Shown: positions 40,901-47,682 of the stretch, in pieces
Layout of the letters: each line of letters opens with the position of its first letter
Numbering within the stretch: the first letter of the stretch is position 1
DNA from: Pseudomonadota bacterium
GTDB taxonomy: Bacteria > Chloroflexota > UBA6077 > JAJPHF01
NCBI GenBank assembly: GCA_021325365.1
Contig: JAJPHF010000070.1
Span: 1-47,682 of the forward strand
Length of the DNA stretch: 47,682 bases
Direction: 5' to 3'
Notes under the pieces: generated by a model
What the model saw: only the letters and a program-made list of their open reading frames with translations
Told to the model about the DNA's origin: nothing
The model's database searches: none
Made by a program: the position numbers and the translations under genes

Positions 40901-41887
40901 ATGGCCGATCTTGGCATCGACTTGCAGGACAGCGCGGCCGCGGGCCTCGGCGCACGCCCGCGCGTGACCCGCGTGCACCATATCAGCGTGCCCGTCCGCG
41001 ACCTGGACGAGGCGCGCGAGTTCTGGGTGCGCGCGTTCGGTGCGGAGCCCGTGTCCACGCGTCGGCCGCGCTTCGCGGCGGTCCGCGTGGCGGACGTCAC
41101 GGTGGGACTGGCCGAGCAGGACGGCGGCTGGACGGCGCGCGGCGCGGAGTACCCGCACTGCGGCTTTCGCTTCGCGCCCGACGCCATGTGGTCGGCGCAA
41201 GCGCGGCTCCAGGCGCTCGGCGTGCCGACGGGACGCATCTGGACGCGCCACGGCGTCGAGGGGCTGATGTACTTCCGCGACCCGTCGGGCAACCTGTTCG
41301 AGACGGCGTGCTGGCACGGCCTGGCGGATGCCGACGCCCTGCCGCGCGACGTGCGCGGGGGCGGCAGCTACCGGATCGACCTGGAGGGGCTGAACTACAC
41401 GTGGAAGCCGCCCGCCGCGGGGGCGGCCGATGGCCAGGCGGTCCGTCCGACGCAGCTCGACCACTTGAGCCTGCCCGTGCGCGATATGCCGCAAACCGCG
41501 CGGTTCTGGGTGGACGTGCTGGGCGCCACGCCCGGGCGGCAGCCCAACCACATGGTCGAGATCGCCGGCATCGACATCAGCTTCAACGCGCAGCCGACGG
41601 GCTGGACCCGCCGGGACGCCGAGTTCCCACACTATGCCTTCGCGATCGCGCCCGAGCACCTGCTGCCGATGAAGGCGCGGCTCGCGGCCTTCGGCATCCC
41701 CACGCACCCCATCTGCACGGACGACGACGGCGCGGCATTTCTGTACTTCCGCGACCCGGCCGGGAACCTGTTCCAGCTTCACTGCGCGCGGGGCCTGCCG
41801 ACTGGCGCCGCGATCCCGCGGGACGCGGTGGCCGGCGCCGACTCCCACGTAGACCTCGCCGCCCTGAACTACGACTGGACCGGCTAG
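40901..41887 (+). CDS. VOC-family protein, tandem two-domain (extradiol dioxygenase-like)
   Basis: A 328-residue protein made of two homologous VOC units. Unit 1: VHHISVPVRDLDEAREFWVR, PHCGFRF, IWTRHGVEGLMYFRDPSGN followed by LFE (ligand Glu). Unit 2: LDHLSLPVRDMPQTARFWVD, PHYAFAI, FLYFRDPAGNLFQ, in which the Glu ligand is replaced by Gln, so only unit 1 may bind the metal. Each unit ends with LNYTWK or LNYDWTG. The next gene (41975) encodes one such unit, so this gene looks like a duplication and fusion. GGAGG precedes ATG 40901. First gene of a four-gene operon. Confidence 0.86.
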   Translation: MADLGIDLQDSAAAGLGARPRVTRVHHISVPVRDLDEAREFWVRAFGAEPVSTRRPRFAAVRVADVTVGLAEQDGGWTARGAEYPHCGFRFAPDAMWSAQARLQALGVPTGRIWTRHGVEGLMYFRDPSGNLFETACWHGLADADALPRDVRGGGSYRIDLEGLNYTWKPPAAGAADGQAVRPTQLDHLSLPVRDMPQTARFWVDVLGATPGRQPNHMVEIAGIDISFNAQPTGWTRRDAEFPHYAFAIAPEHLLPMKARLAAFGIPTHPICTDDDGAAFLYFRDPAGNLFQLHCARGLPTGAAIPRDAVAGADSHVDLAALNYDWTG

Positions 41888-41930
41888 TTCCCCTTGAGGG
41901 CGGGGGGTGGGGTGTCCCCCAGTGTCTTCT
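41888..41930. repeat. Short C/G palindromic repeat
   Basis: GTTCCCCTTGAGGGCGGGG and GGGGTGTCCCCCAGTG resemble the units at 8883-8956 (GGGGGTGTCCCCC core). It lies directly after the stop of the first VOC gene. Confidence 0.45.
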
Positions 41931-41974
41931 CTCCTTGATACCGGAGTCGCGGCAGCCAAAGAGGAGAGCACACC

Positions 41975-42484
41975 ATGGCAGAGACGACCGACGTTGCGGT
42001 TAACCCGACGGAGGGGGTGACGGTCCCGGACCCGCGGCCCGCGCACCTGTCGCACGTCAGCCTCCCCGTGCGCGATCGCGCGGAGGCGGTCCGCTGGTTC
42101 GTCCAGGTCCTCGGCGCCGAGCTGCACCTGGACAACCCCACCTTCACCGAGGTGCGCGTGGCCGGCACGGTCTTCGGCCTCTCCGAGCAGCAGGGCGGCT
42201 GGACTGCGCCCGACGCCGAGTTTCCGCACTACGCCTTCGAGGTCGAGGGCCAGGCCTTCCTGCCGCTCAAAGCGCGGCTCGAAGCGCACGGCGTGAAGAC
42301 GCACCCGGTCTGGACCCGGCACGGGGTCGAGGCGCTAATGTACTTCCGCGACCCGTCGGGCAACCTGTTCGAGCTGTACTGCACGCGCGGGTTCCCGGGC
42401 GCGGACCAGTTGCCGCGCCCGCCGGGATGGGGCGGCGACTTTCGCCCGCCCATCGCGGACCTCAGCTACGAGTGGCAAGGCTAG
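41975..42484 (+). CDS. VOC-family protein, single domain, paralogue of the preceding gene
   Basis: A 169-residue protein. LSHVSLPVRDRAEAVRWFVQ, PHYAFEVEGQAFLPLKARLE, VWTRHGVEALMYFRDPSGN and LFELYCTRG hold the expected His, His and Glu metal ligands; it ends LSYEWQG. Both DNA and protein of the WTRHGVE..MYFRDPSGNLFE region are nearly the same as in unit 1 of the gene at 40901, which indicates fairly recent duplication. GAGGAG precedes the ATG. Six bases separate it from the methyltransferase-like gene. Activity unknown; a second cleavage or isomerase step is possible. Confidence 0.86.
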   Translation: MAETTDVAVNPTEGVTVPDPRPAHLSHVSLPVRDRAEAVRWFVQVLGAELHLDNPTFTEVRVAGTVFGLSEQQGGWTAPDAEFPHYAFEVEGQAFLPLKARLEAHGVKTHPVWTRHGVEALMYFRDPSGNLFELYCTRGFPGADQLPRPPGWGGDFRPPIADLSYEWQG

Positions 42485-42490
42485 TCCGCG

Positions 42491-43684
42491 ATGAAGCGCA
42501 GCACGCACCGCATCCTGACCACGCACGTAGGGAGCCTGCCGCGCTCCGACGACATGCTGCCCATGCTCAGCGCCAAGATGGTGGGCGACCCGATTGACGA
42601 GCGGGCCTTCGAGGCGCGGCTGCGCGGCGCCGTGGTGGATATCGTGCGCCAGCAAGTGGAGCACGGCCTCGACGTGATCAACGACGGCGAGGTGGGCAAG
42701 CCGGGCTTCATCCTCTACGCGGAGGAGCGCCTCGGCGGCTTCGAGCGGCGCGAGGTCGCGGGGGACGCGGGCGCCGTAGCGCGAGCGCGCCACTACCTCG
42801 CAGGCTCGCGCGAGCTGCTGGCATTCCCCGAGTACTATCAGCCCGAGCTGGAGGCGGCGGGCGCCGGGCCGGGCCGGGCGCCCCGCCAGCTCGTGTGCAC
42901 GGGCCCGGTCAGCTACCGCGGGCACGCGCAGCTACAGCGCGACATCGAGAACCTGAGGGCGGCCCTGCGCGAGGTGAGCGCCGAGGAGGCATTCATCCCC
43001 GCGGTGTCGCCCAACCAGGTCGCCTACCGCCGCCCCAACGAGTACTACCGCACGGACGCGGAGTACGAGGCCGCCGTCGCCGAGGCGCTGCGCGAGGAGT
43101 ACCTGGCCATCGTCGAGGCCGGCTTCCTGCTGCAGGTCGACGATCCGCAGCTCGTCACGCACTACATGCGGTGCCCGGAACTCAGCATCGCGGAGTATCG
43201 CCGCTGGGCCGAGCAGCACGTGGAGCTGCTGAACCACGCGCTGCGCGGCATCCCCCGCGAGCGGGTCCGCTTCCACACCTGCTACAGCATCGCCTTCGGG
43301 CCGCGCGTCCACGACCTGGAGCTGCGCCACGTGGTCGATATTCTCGTGAAGATCCATGCGGGCGCCCACTCCTTCGAGGCCGCGAACCCGCGCCACGAGC
43401 ACGAGTGGAAGGACTGGGCGTCGGTCGCGCTGCCCGACGACACGATTCTGATCCCCGGCGTGGTCACGCAAGCGTCGGTGACAGTCGAGCACCCCGAGCT
43501 GGTCGCCCAGCGCATCGAGCGCTTCGCCGCCCTGGTCGGGCGCGAGCGCGTCATCGCGGGCGTGGACTGCGGCTTCGCGAGCACTGCGCGCTCCGCGGAC
43601 ATGCCGACCAGCATCGTCTGGGCGAAGCTCGACGCGCTGGCCGAGGGCGCCCGCATCGCCAGCCAGCGCCTGTGGAAGGGCTAG
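42491..43684 (+). CDS. Cobalamin-independent methionine synthase-like (MetE C-terminal family) zinc transferase
   Basis: A 397-residue TIM-barrel protein of the MetE C-terminal family, which also includes epoxyalkane:coenzyme M transferase. Substrate-side motifs are THVGSLPRSDD (residues 11-21) and VINDGEVGKPGF. Zinc ligands appear as H-T-C (His262, Cys264) and the late Cys360 in AGVDCGFAST; the Glu between them is expected near FEAANPRH. The N-terminal half of true MetE is missing, so it is not the normal methionine synthase. Such stand-alone proteins activate a thiol for methyl or alkyl transfer. In an operon with two VOC proteins it could take a methyl group from a methoxylated or alkylated substrate; that is inference. 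Confidence 0.85.
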   Translation: MKRSTHRILTTHVGSLPRSDDMLPMLSAKMVGDPIDERAFEARLRGAVVDIVRQQVEHGLDVINDGEVGKPGFILYAEERLGGFERREVAGDAGAVARARHYLAGSRELLAFPEYYQPELEAAGAGPGRAPRQLVCTGPVSYRGHAQLQRDIENLRAALREVSAEEAFIPAVSPNQVAYRRPNEYYRTDAEYEAAVAEALREEYLAIVEAGFLLQVDDPQLVTHYMRCPELSIAEYRRWAEQHVELLNHALRGIPRERVRFHTCYSIAFGPRVHDLELRHVVDILVKIHAGAHSFEAANPRHEHEWKDWASVALPDDTILIPGVVTQASVTVEHPELVAQRIERFAALVGRERVIAGVDCGFASTARSADMPTSIVWAKLDALAEGARIASQRLWKG

Positions 43685-43686
43685 GG

Positions 43687-44787
43687 ATGATGGACTGGCC
43701 TCGCTGGCGCGGCCGCTGGCTGTGCGGCTGGGGCCTGGTGGCGCTCGTCGCCTGCAGTCCGGCGCTGCCGGCCCAGCCAGGCGCGCCGGGACCACCGCAG
43801 CCGCTCGCCGCCGAGACGTCCAGCACGGGGGGGAGCGCCGCCGCCGCCCCGCCCGCCGCGCCGACCACGGTCCGGCTCGCCGTGCCCACGCTCGACCTGG
43901 ACTACACGCTGCCGCTCTCCGTCGCCGAGCAGCAGGGCTACTTCCGTGAGGAGGGCATCGACGTGCAGGTGCAGGAGATGCCATCCGCGGCGGAGACGGC
44001 GGCGCTCATCAACCGCGAGCTGGACCTCGCCTGCTCTGGCTGCGTGTTCGTGGGCGCCGCCCGCGGCGCCGACGTGCGCTACCTCTTCGGTCCCTACTAC
44101 ACCTCGAACTTCCACCTGGTCGTTAACCCCGACCGGGTGCGCACGCCAGCGGACCTCGCCGGCCAGCCAGTGGCCATCGGCGGCGTGGGGAACTCGGGAG
44201 ACCTCGCGACGCACCGCATCCTGGCCTCGCTGGGGGTGGACCCGGCGTCGGTGACCTACGTGAACCTTGGGCCGAGCAGCGCGCGCATCGCCGGCATGGT
44301 GAGCGGCCAGATCGCCGGCACGGCGCTGCTGCCCGATCCGGCGATTCGCCTCAAGCGCGAGGGCTTCCCGATCATCGCCGACTCCACCAAGCTGTTCGTA
44401 CAGCCGCAAGGCGGCTTCGGGGCGCACGTGGACTATCTGCGTGAGCACGACGCGACGGTGAAGGGGTGGCTCCGGGCGATGCTGCGCGGCTTGCTGTTCA
44501 TCCAGCGCGATCCTGCGGCGGCCGCGGAGATCGCCGCCGACGCCACTCAGCTCGACCGCGATGTCGCGCGCGAGGCGGTCCCGCTAGTGATGGCGGCGAT
44601 GTCCACCGGCGATCTGGGCGGCTCGACGGAGCGTGAGCTGCAGGAGGCGGTGCGGCTGGTCACGGACAGCGATCCCGACCTCGCGGGAAAGGACTTCCCA
44701 CTCGACCGCGTGGTCGACTTCCGCCCGCTGCGGGCGGTCCAGCGCGAGCTGGGCATCTCGTGCCAGGGCGGCTATGCCTGCGAGTAG
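43687..44787 (+). CDS. ABC transporter substrate-binding lipoprotein (NMT1/SsuA-like)
   Basis: A 366-residue lipoprotein: MMDWPRWRGRWLCGWGLVAL then the lipobox LVAC, a linker to about 55, and VRLAVPTLDLDYTLPLSVAE, QQGYFREEGIDVQVQEMPSA, LINRELDLACSG, the VNPDRVRTPADLAGQPVAIG segment and VVDFRPLRAVQRELGI at the end. The DLDYTLPLSVAEQQGYF start is similar to group B (7504, 8989) but the C-terminus differs. It begins two bases after the methyltransferase stop, so the operon is VOC, VOC, methyltransferase, binding protein. No permease follows. Confidence 0.87.
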   Translation: MMDWPRWRGRWLCGWGLVALVACSPALPAQPGAPGPPQPLAAETSSTGGSAAAAPPAAPTTVRLAVPTLDLDYTLPLSVAEQQGYFREEGIDVQVQEMPSAAETAALINRELDLACSGCVFVGAARGADVRYLFGPYYTSNFHLVVNPDRVRTPADLAGQPVAIGGVGNSGDLATHRILASLGVDPASVTYVNLGPSSARIAGMVSGQIAGTALLPDPAIRLKREGFPIIADSTKLFVQPQGGFGAHVDYLREHDATVKGWLRAMLRGLLFIQRDPAAAAEIAADATQLDRDVAREAVPLVMAAMSTGDLGGSTERELQEAVRLVTDSDPDLAGKDFPLDRVVDFRPLRAVQRELGISCQGGYACE

Positions 44788-44793
44788 CGCGCT

Positions 44794-44882
44794 GGCACTC
44801 CTACCCGCGCAGGGGGCGGCGTCCAGTTCCGTGCGGTAGGCCGTCTCGGTCCTCGGCACTCCTACCCGCGCAGGGCGCGGCG
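44794..44882. repeat. Two direct 28-base repeats with CRISPR-like spacing
   Basis: GGCACTCCTACCCGCGCAGG begins both copies (44794-44821 and 44855-44882). Each continues G-G/C-GCGGCG, 27 of 28 bases equal. The period is 61 and the unique gap is 33 bases. CCCGCGCAGGG within the repeat can form a short hairpin. No third copy and no cas gene is present. Confidence 0.6.
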
Positions 44883-44894
44883 GCCTCCCAGGGC

Positions 44895-45080
44895 TTACGG
44901 AACCCGCGCCGCCGCCCCTGCCGCGATCAGGACCAGCGCTTGGTCGACGGTCAGCACGCGCGCGAACACCGGGAAGACCTCGTCCATGAAGAACCCGTTC
45001 ACGCTGGGGCGCCCGGCGTTGCAGGCGTCGCGCCGGATGATCAGGGTGCAGTCGCGGTCGCGCGCCGCGTAGGCCGATCC
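44895..45080 (-). pseudogene. C-terminal remnant of an isochorismatase-like cysteine hydrolase
   Basis: Reading leftward to the TAA at 44895-44897, about 60 residues are recognisable: YAARDRDCTLIIRRDACNAG, PSVNGFFMDEVFPVFARVLT and DQALVLIAAGAAARVP. They match the end of the isochorismatase-like family (the DRDY..VV..DAC strand, then the F...VFP..A.V.T helix and strand). The family is 180-220 residues and begins with a catalytic Asp, a Lys and a Cys; none of these parts lies upstream, where the frame becomes unlike a protein. I therefore read it as a 5'-truncated gene. The left part of 44788-45355 holds the 61-base repeats; the remainder to 45355 holds nothing more that I can identify. Confidence 0.5.
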
Positions 45081-45355
45081 AACTGGACGGCCGCAGCTTC
45101 GAGCACGCGCTCGATCTGTACCCTTACCACTGGGGATCATCGCGTGCGGCCCGCTACCCCGCCCGCCCGGGCAGCGGTGGCCTAGCGGCCACCGGGCCGC
45201 GCGCGGCGGCCCACTCCACGAGTATAGTCCTGGTGGAGCCGGCACGCGTCGCCGCGCCCGCCGCCCCGGCGGTGCGCCGATCGGCGGGACCAGGCAGCGC
45301 GGCGTGGCGGCGTTCGCGCCGGCTTGACATCCCACCGCGAAAGGACGCCTGGCCG

Positions 45356-46369
45356 ATGCAGTTTGGACTCGCCCTCGATCTGAACACCACCCGCACGACG
45401 CTCGACCGCCACCTCGACGCCTTCGTGCCGCTGCTGGCGCGCGCCGCCGACCTCGGCTTCCAGTCGGTCTGGGCGGGCGAGACGTATCCGACGGGGCCGA
45501 GCGGCTCCCACCTGCCCGCGCCGCTCCTGGCGCTGGCCGCCCTCGCGCCGCGCACCACGCTGCGCCTGGGCACGGGCGTGACGCTGGTGCCGGCCTGGCA
45601 CCCGCTGCGGCTGGCCTACGATGGCGCCGTGCTCGACCAGCTCAGCGGCGGGCGCTTCATCCTCGGCGTGGGCGCCGGCGGCCCGGCGGTCTGGGAGCGC
45701 TTCGGCGTCCCGCGCGAGCAAGTGGCCACGCGCATCGACGAGACGCTGGCGGCCCTGCGCGCGCTGTGGCGCGGCGAGCCGGGGTACCAGGGTTCCCTCG
45801 TCCACATCGCCAAGGGCATCACCCCGCTGCCCGTCCAGCCGGGCGGGCCGCCGATCTGGGTCGGCGGCGCCGCGCCCCGGGCGGCCCGCCGCGCCGCCCA
45901 GTACGGCGACGCCTGGACCTCCTCGACTGCCTACCGCCTCACGGACATCCGCGCACAGGTGCGGCGTTACCGCGCGGCGCTCGCCGCCGCCGGCAAGGAC
46001 CCCGCGCGAGCCATCGTCGGCGCGAACCGGCTGACGTACATCGCCGAGACGGACGAGCAGGCGCGCGCCGAGGGCGCCCCCTACGTCCAGCGCGCGCTCG
46101 CGATGTACGCCCGCGGCGGCGGCCTGCTGGCCCCCGACGGCAGCAAGGTCTCGCCCGATGCGCCGCTCCTCGACGTCGTGGGCGACGAGGTCTGCCTCGT
46201 TGGCTCACCCGAGACGGTGAGCGCGCGCCTGGAGGAGTACGCTCGCGCCGGCGTCACCCACGTCCAGCTGCGCGTCGCGGCGGCCGATCTGCCGCTCGAC
46301 CAGGTCGAGCGCTCGATCACCCTGGCCGGCACGCGCGTCCTCCCGCGCCAGGCCGCGCCGGCCGGCTAG
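45356..46369 (+). CDS. LLM-class flavin-dependent monooxygenase (F420/FMN luciferase-like)
   Basis: A 337-residue TIM-barrel protein of the luciferase-like family. MQFGLALDLNTTRTTLDRHL, DLGFQSVWAGETYPTGPSGS, RLGTGVTLVPAWHPLRLAYD, LDQLSGGRFILGVGAGGPAV, RIDETLAALRALWRGEPGYQ and QPGGPPIWVGGAAPRAARRA are the standard landmarks. It is only distantly similar to the one at 19105, so their substrates likely differ. ATG 45356 follows AAAGGA with a rather long spacing. A TATAGT at 45223-45228 is a possible -10 without -35. F420-dependent relatives exist in Chloroflexota and Actinobacteria, so the flavin type is uncertain. An amidohydrolase follows on the same strand under its own promoter. Confidence 0.88.
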   Translation: MQFGLALDLNTTRTTLDRHLDAFVPLLARAADLGFQSVWAGETYPTGPSGSHLPAPLLALAALAPRTTLRLGTGVTLVPAWHPLRLAYDGAVLDQLSGGRFILGVGAGGPAVWERFGVPREQVATRIDETLAALRALWRGEPGYQGSLVHIAKGITPLPVQPGGPPIWVGGAAPRAARRAAQYGDAWTSSTAYRLTDIRAQVRRYRAALAAAGKDPARAIVGANRLTYIAETDEQARAEGAPYVQRALAMYARGGGLLAPDGSKVSPDAPLLDVVGDEVCLVGSPETVSARLEEYARAGVTHVQLRVAAADLPLDQVERSITLAGTRVLPRQAAPAG

Positions 46370-46377
46370 CCGCCGAG

Positions 46378-46406
46378 TTGACCCGGGCCGCGCCCGTCCC
46401 CATAAT
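46378..46406 (+). promoter_or_regulatory. Sigma-70-type promoter for the amidohydrolase at 46478
   Basis: TTGACC (46378-46383), a 17-base spacer and CATAAT (46401-46406) lie 71 bases before the ATG and begin just after the stop of the previous gene. Confidence 0.62.
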
Positions 46407-46477
46407 GCGGCGTGCTCCGACCAGCCTCGGTGCTCTCGGCCAGCAGCGGGCGCGGCCCGCCCTGAAAGGAGCCGGCG

Positions 46478-47575
46478 ATGATCGTCGACCTCGATTCTCA
46501 CCTGCGCGAAGAGTACTTCATGGACGAGGTGTACAAGCTGGAGGGCCCGTTCGCCGCGTACACGCCCGAGCGCGTCGGCACCGGCCAGTACCAGCACGCG
46601 CAGTTTCGCCACCGCCTGAGCCGCGAGGACCAGAAGGCGCGCGCGGCCTTCAGCCACGACTACATCTACGATCCCGACGACCACCGCGGCTGGGAGGCGA
46701 TCGCCGAGCGGCAGCGCGGCGGCTGGGACATGGAGCGTCGCCTCCAGGACGCCGCCAGGGAAGGCATCGACAAGCAGCTCCTCTTCCCCACGCGCATCGG
46801 CACCCCCACCCAGTACCCCGGCGAGCTGGGCGCCGCGCTCTGCCGCGCGTTCAACAACTGGGTCGCCAACCTGGTGCGCGGCCACGAGGACCGCCTGCTG
46901 CCCGTCGCCATGGCGCCGGCCGCGCACCCGCCGGCGATGGCCGACGAGCTGCGCCGCGCCGTGAAGGAGCTGGGCTTCAAGGCCGGCCACCTCGTCGTCT
47001 ACACGCCCGAGCGCAACCTCGACGACCCGGCCTTCTTCCCCTACTACGCGATGGCCCAGGAGCTAGACGTCCCGCTAATGGTGCACCCGAACACGATGGG
47101 CGAGCTGATCAACCGCTTCGACACCTTCTACAGTCAGCACGTGCTTGGCCGCCCGCTGAACTGCGTCGCCGCGCTGGTCGCGCTAGTGCTGGGCGGCGTC
47201 TTCGAGCGCTACCCGCGGCTCAAGGTCGCGTTCTTCGAGGTCAGCGCCGAGTTCCCCCTGTACTGGATGCACCGCATGGACGACGACTACGAGTGGGCGC
47301 GGCGCGAGCCGCGCGCCCGCAAGGCCGACCTGCCCCTGCCGCCCTCGGAGTACGTGAAGCGGAACTGCTACTTCACCTGCGAGGCCGACGAGCGACACCT
47401 TGGCCGCGCGCTCGAAGAGATCCCCGAGGACCACGTGCTGATGGCAACCGACTACCCCCACTTCGACTCCGAGTGGCCGCACACCGTCGCCGGCATCCGC
47501 GAGCGCACCGACCTGACCGCGCGCCAGAAAGACCTCATCCTGGGCGAGAACGCGGTCAAGCTCCTCAATCTCTAA
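46478..47575 (+). CDS. Amidohydrolase-2 family metal hydrolase/decarboxylase
   Basis: A 365-residue amidohydrolase-2 protein. MIVDLDSHLREEYFMDEVYK is the strand-1 metal site (DSH type), as in the enzyme at 16650. LMVHPNTMGELINRFDTFYS holds the next metal His; VAFFEVSAEFPLYWMHRMDD and LMATDYPHFDSEWPHTVAGI carry the strand-7/8 Glu and Asp. GENAVKLLNL is the usual family ending. AAAGGAG precedes the ATG. It has its own promoter immediately after the luciferase-like gene. ACMSD-like decarboxylation or hydrolysis of a cyclic substrate are both possible; the two window copies are only distantly related. Confidence 0.88.
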   Translation: MIVDLDSHLREEYFMDEVYKLEGPFAAYTPERVGTGQYQHAQFRHRLSREDQKARAAFSHDYIYDPDDHRGWEAIAERQRGGWDMERRLQDAAREGIDKQLLFPTRIGTPTQYPGELGAALCRAFNNWVANLVRGHEDRLLPVAMAPAAHPPAMADELRRAVKELGFKAGHLVVYTPERNLDDPAFFPYYAMAQELDVPLMVHPNTMGELINRFDTFYSQHVLGRPLNCVAALVALVLGGVFERYPRLKVAFFEVSAEFPLYWMHRMDDDYEWARREPRARKADLPLPPSEYVKRNCYFTCEADERHLGRALEEIPEDHVLMATDYPHFDSEWPHTVAGIRERTDLTARQKDLILGENAVKLLNL

Positions 47576-47682
47576 GCGGCTTGGCAGAAGTAATGATCTA
47601 GAGGTAGGGTGAGAAAAAGGGTAGGAGGCTGCCAGGAACGCCGAGCGGCAAGCTCAGGCAGCGAAGCTACGGCAGTTGCTGA
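47576..47682. other. Window end with different base composition, possibly the edge of an insertion sequence
   Basis: These last 107 bases are visibly less GC-rich than the rest (AGGGTGAGAAAAAGGG, AGAAGTAATGATCTAG). A minus-strand frame is open from the edge to a stop at about 47573-47575, but it encodes nothing that I recognise. An IS or other repeated element starting here would explain the composition and the position at a sequence end. Confidence 0.3.

Noticed and set aside
45324..45329. Perfect TTGACA as a promoter for the luciferase-like gene
   Set aside because: No -10 box follows at 15-19 bases and the ATG is only 32 bases away.

Overview
The window is a GC-rich (roughly 70%), densely coded bacterial segment with no rRNA or tRNA gene that I could find. 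Several features point to an aerobic, menaquinone-using member of the Chloroflexota, probably uncultured: lipoproteins with very long Ala/Pro-rich linkers, a secreted protein with a Thr/Pro-rich stalk and a C-terminal sorting-type anchor, a caa3-type cytochrome oxidase operon, and dispersed C-rich/G-rich palindromic intergenic repeats. The phylum call is an inference; no marker gene proves it.

Layout. 1-5290: remnants and operons of a ring-modifying type (Rieske oxygenase 5' end, VOC extradiol-type proteins, FAD hydroxylase), with a solute-binding lipoprotein whose N-terminus is cut off by an in-frame TAG inside a palindromic repeat. 5287-6265: a fluoride-response unit (extended -10 promoter, variant fluoride riboswitch, terminator, crcB, DUF190 gene). 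6272-10101: three solute-binding lipoproteins on the minus strand, with a 100-bp MITE-like element between two of them. 10376-24041: CMD-family protein, VOC protein, secreted beta-propeller, LigB-type dioxygenase, amidohydrolase, two luciferase-like monooxygenases (one here, one at 45356), a Tat-exported serine hydrolase, an ABM-like protein and three more binding proteins. 24059-25789: a group of small genes, three of them encoding very hydrophilic proteins. 25851-35011: respiratory block (CtaG, MenA, asparaginase-like protein, ctaCDEF operon read right to left, divergent cupredoxin lipoprotein). 35085-38754: GlcG/HbpS-like protein, enolase and pyruvate kinase. 38970-40552: molybdopterin oxidoreductase translationally coupled to a membrane protein. 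40901-44787: a tight operon of two VOC proteins, a MetE-like zinc methyltransferase and a binding protein. 44788-47682: CRISPR-spaced repeat pair, truncated isochorismatase-like gene, luciferase-like monooxygenase, amidohydrolase, and a compositionally different end.

How the genes may work together. Eight ABC-type solute-binding proteins occur with no permease or ATPase, repeatedly next to oxygenases, amidohydrolases or the methyltransferase. The pattern suggests a modular catabolic island for aromatic or heterocyclic compounds, each module having its own binding lipoprotein and its own ring-attack or side-chain enzyme. Substrates cannot be read from the sequence. Promoters are recognisable and consistent: TTGAC-type -35 boxes, spacing 16-18, and -10 boxes close to TANACT, or extended TGN forms where the -35 is missing.
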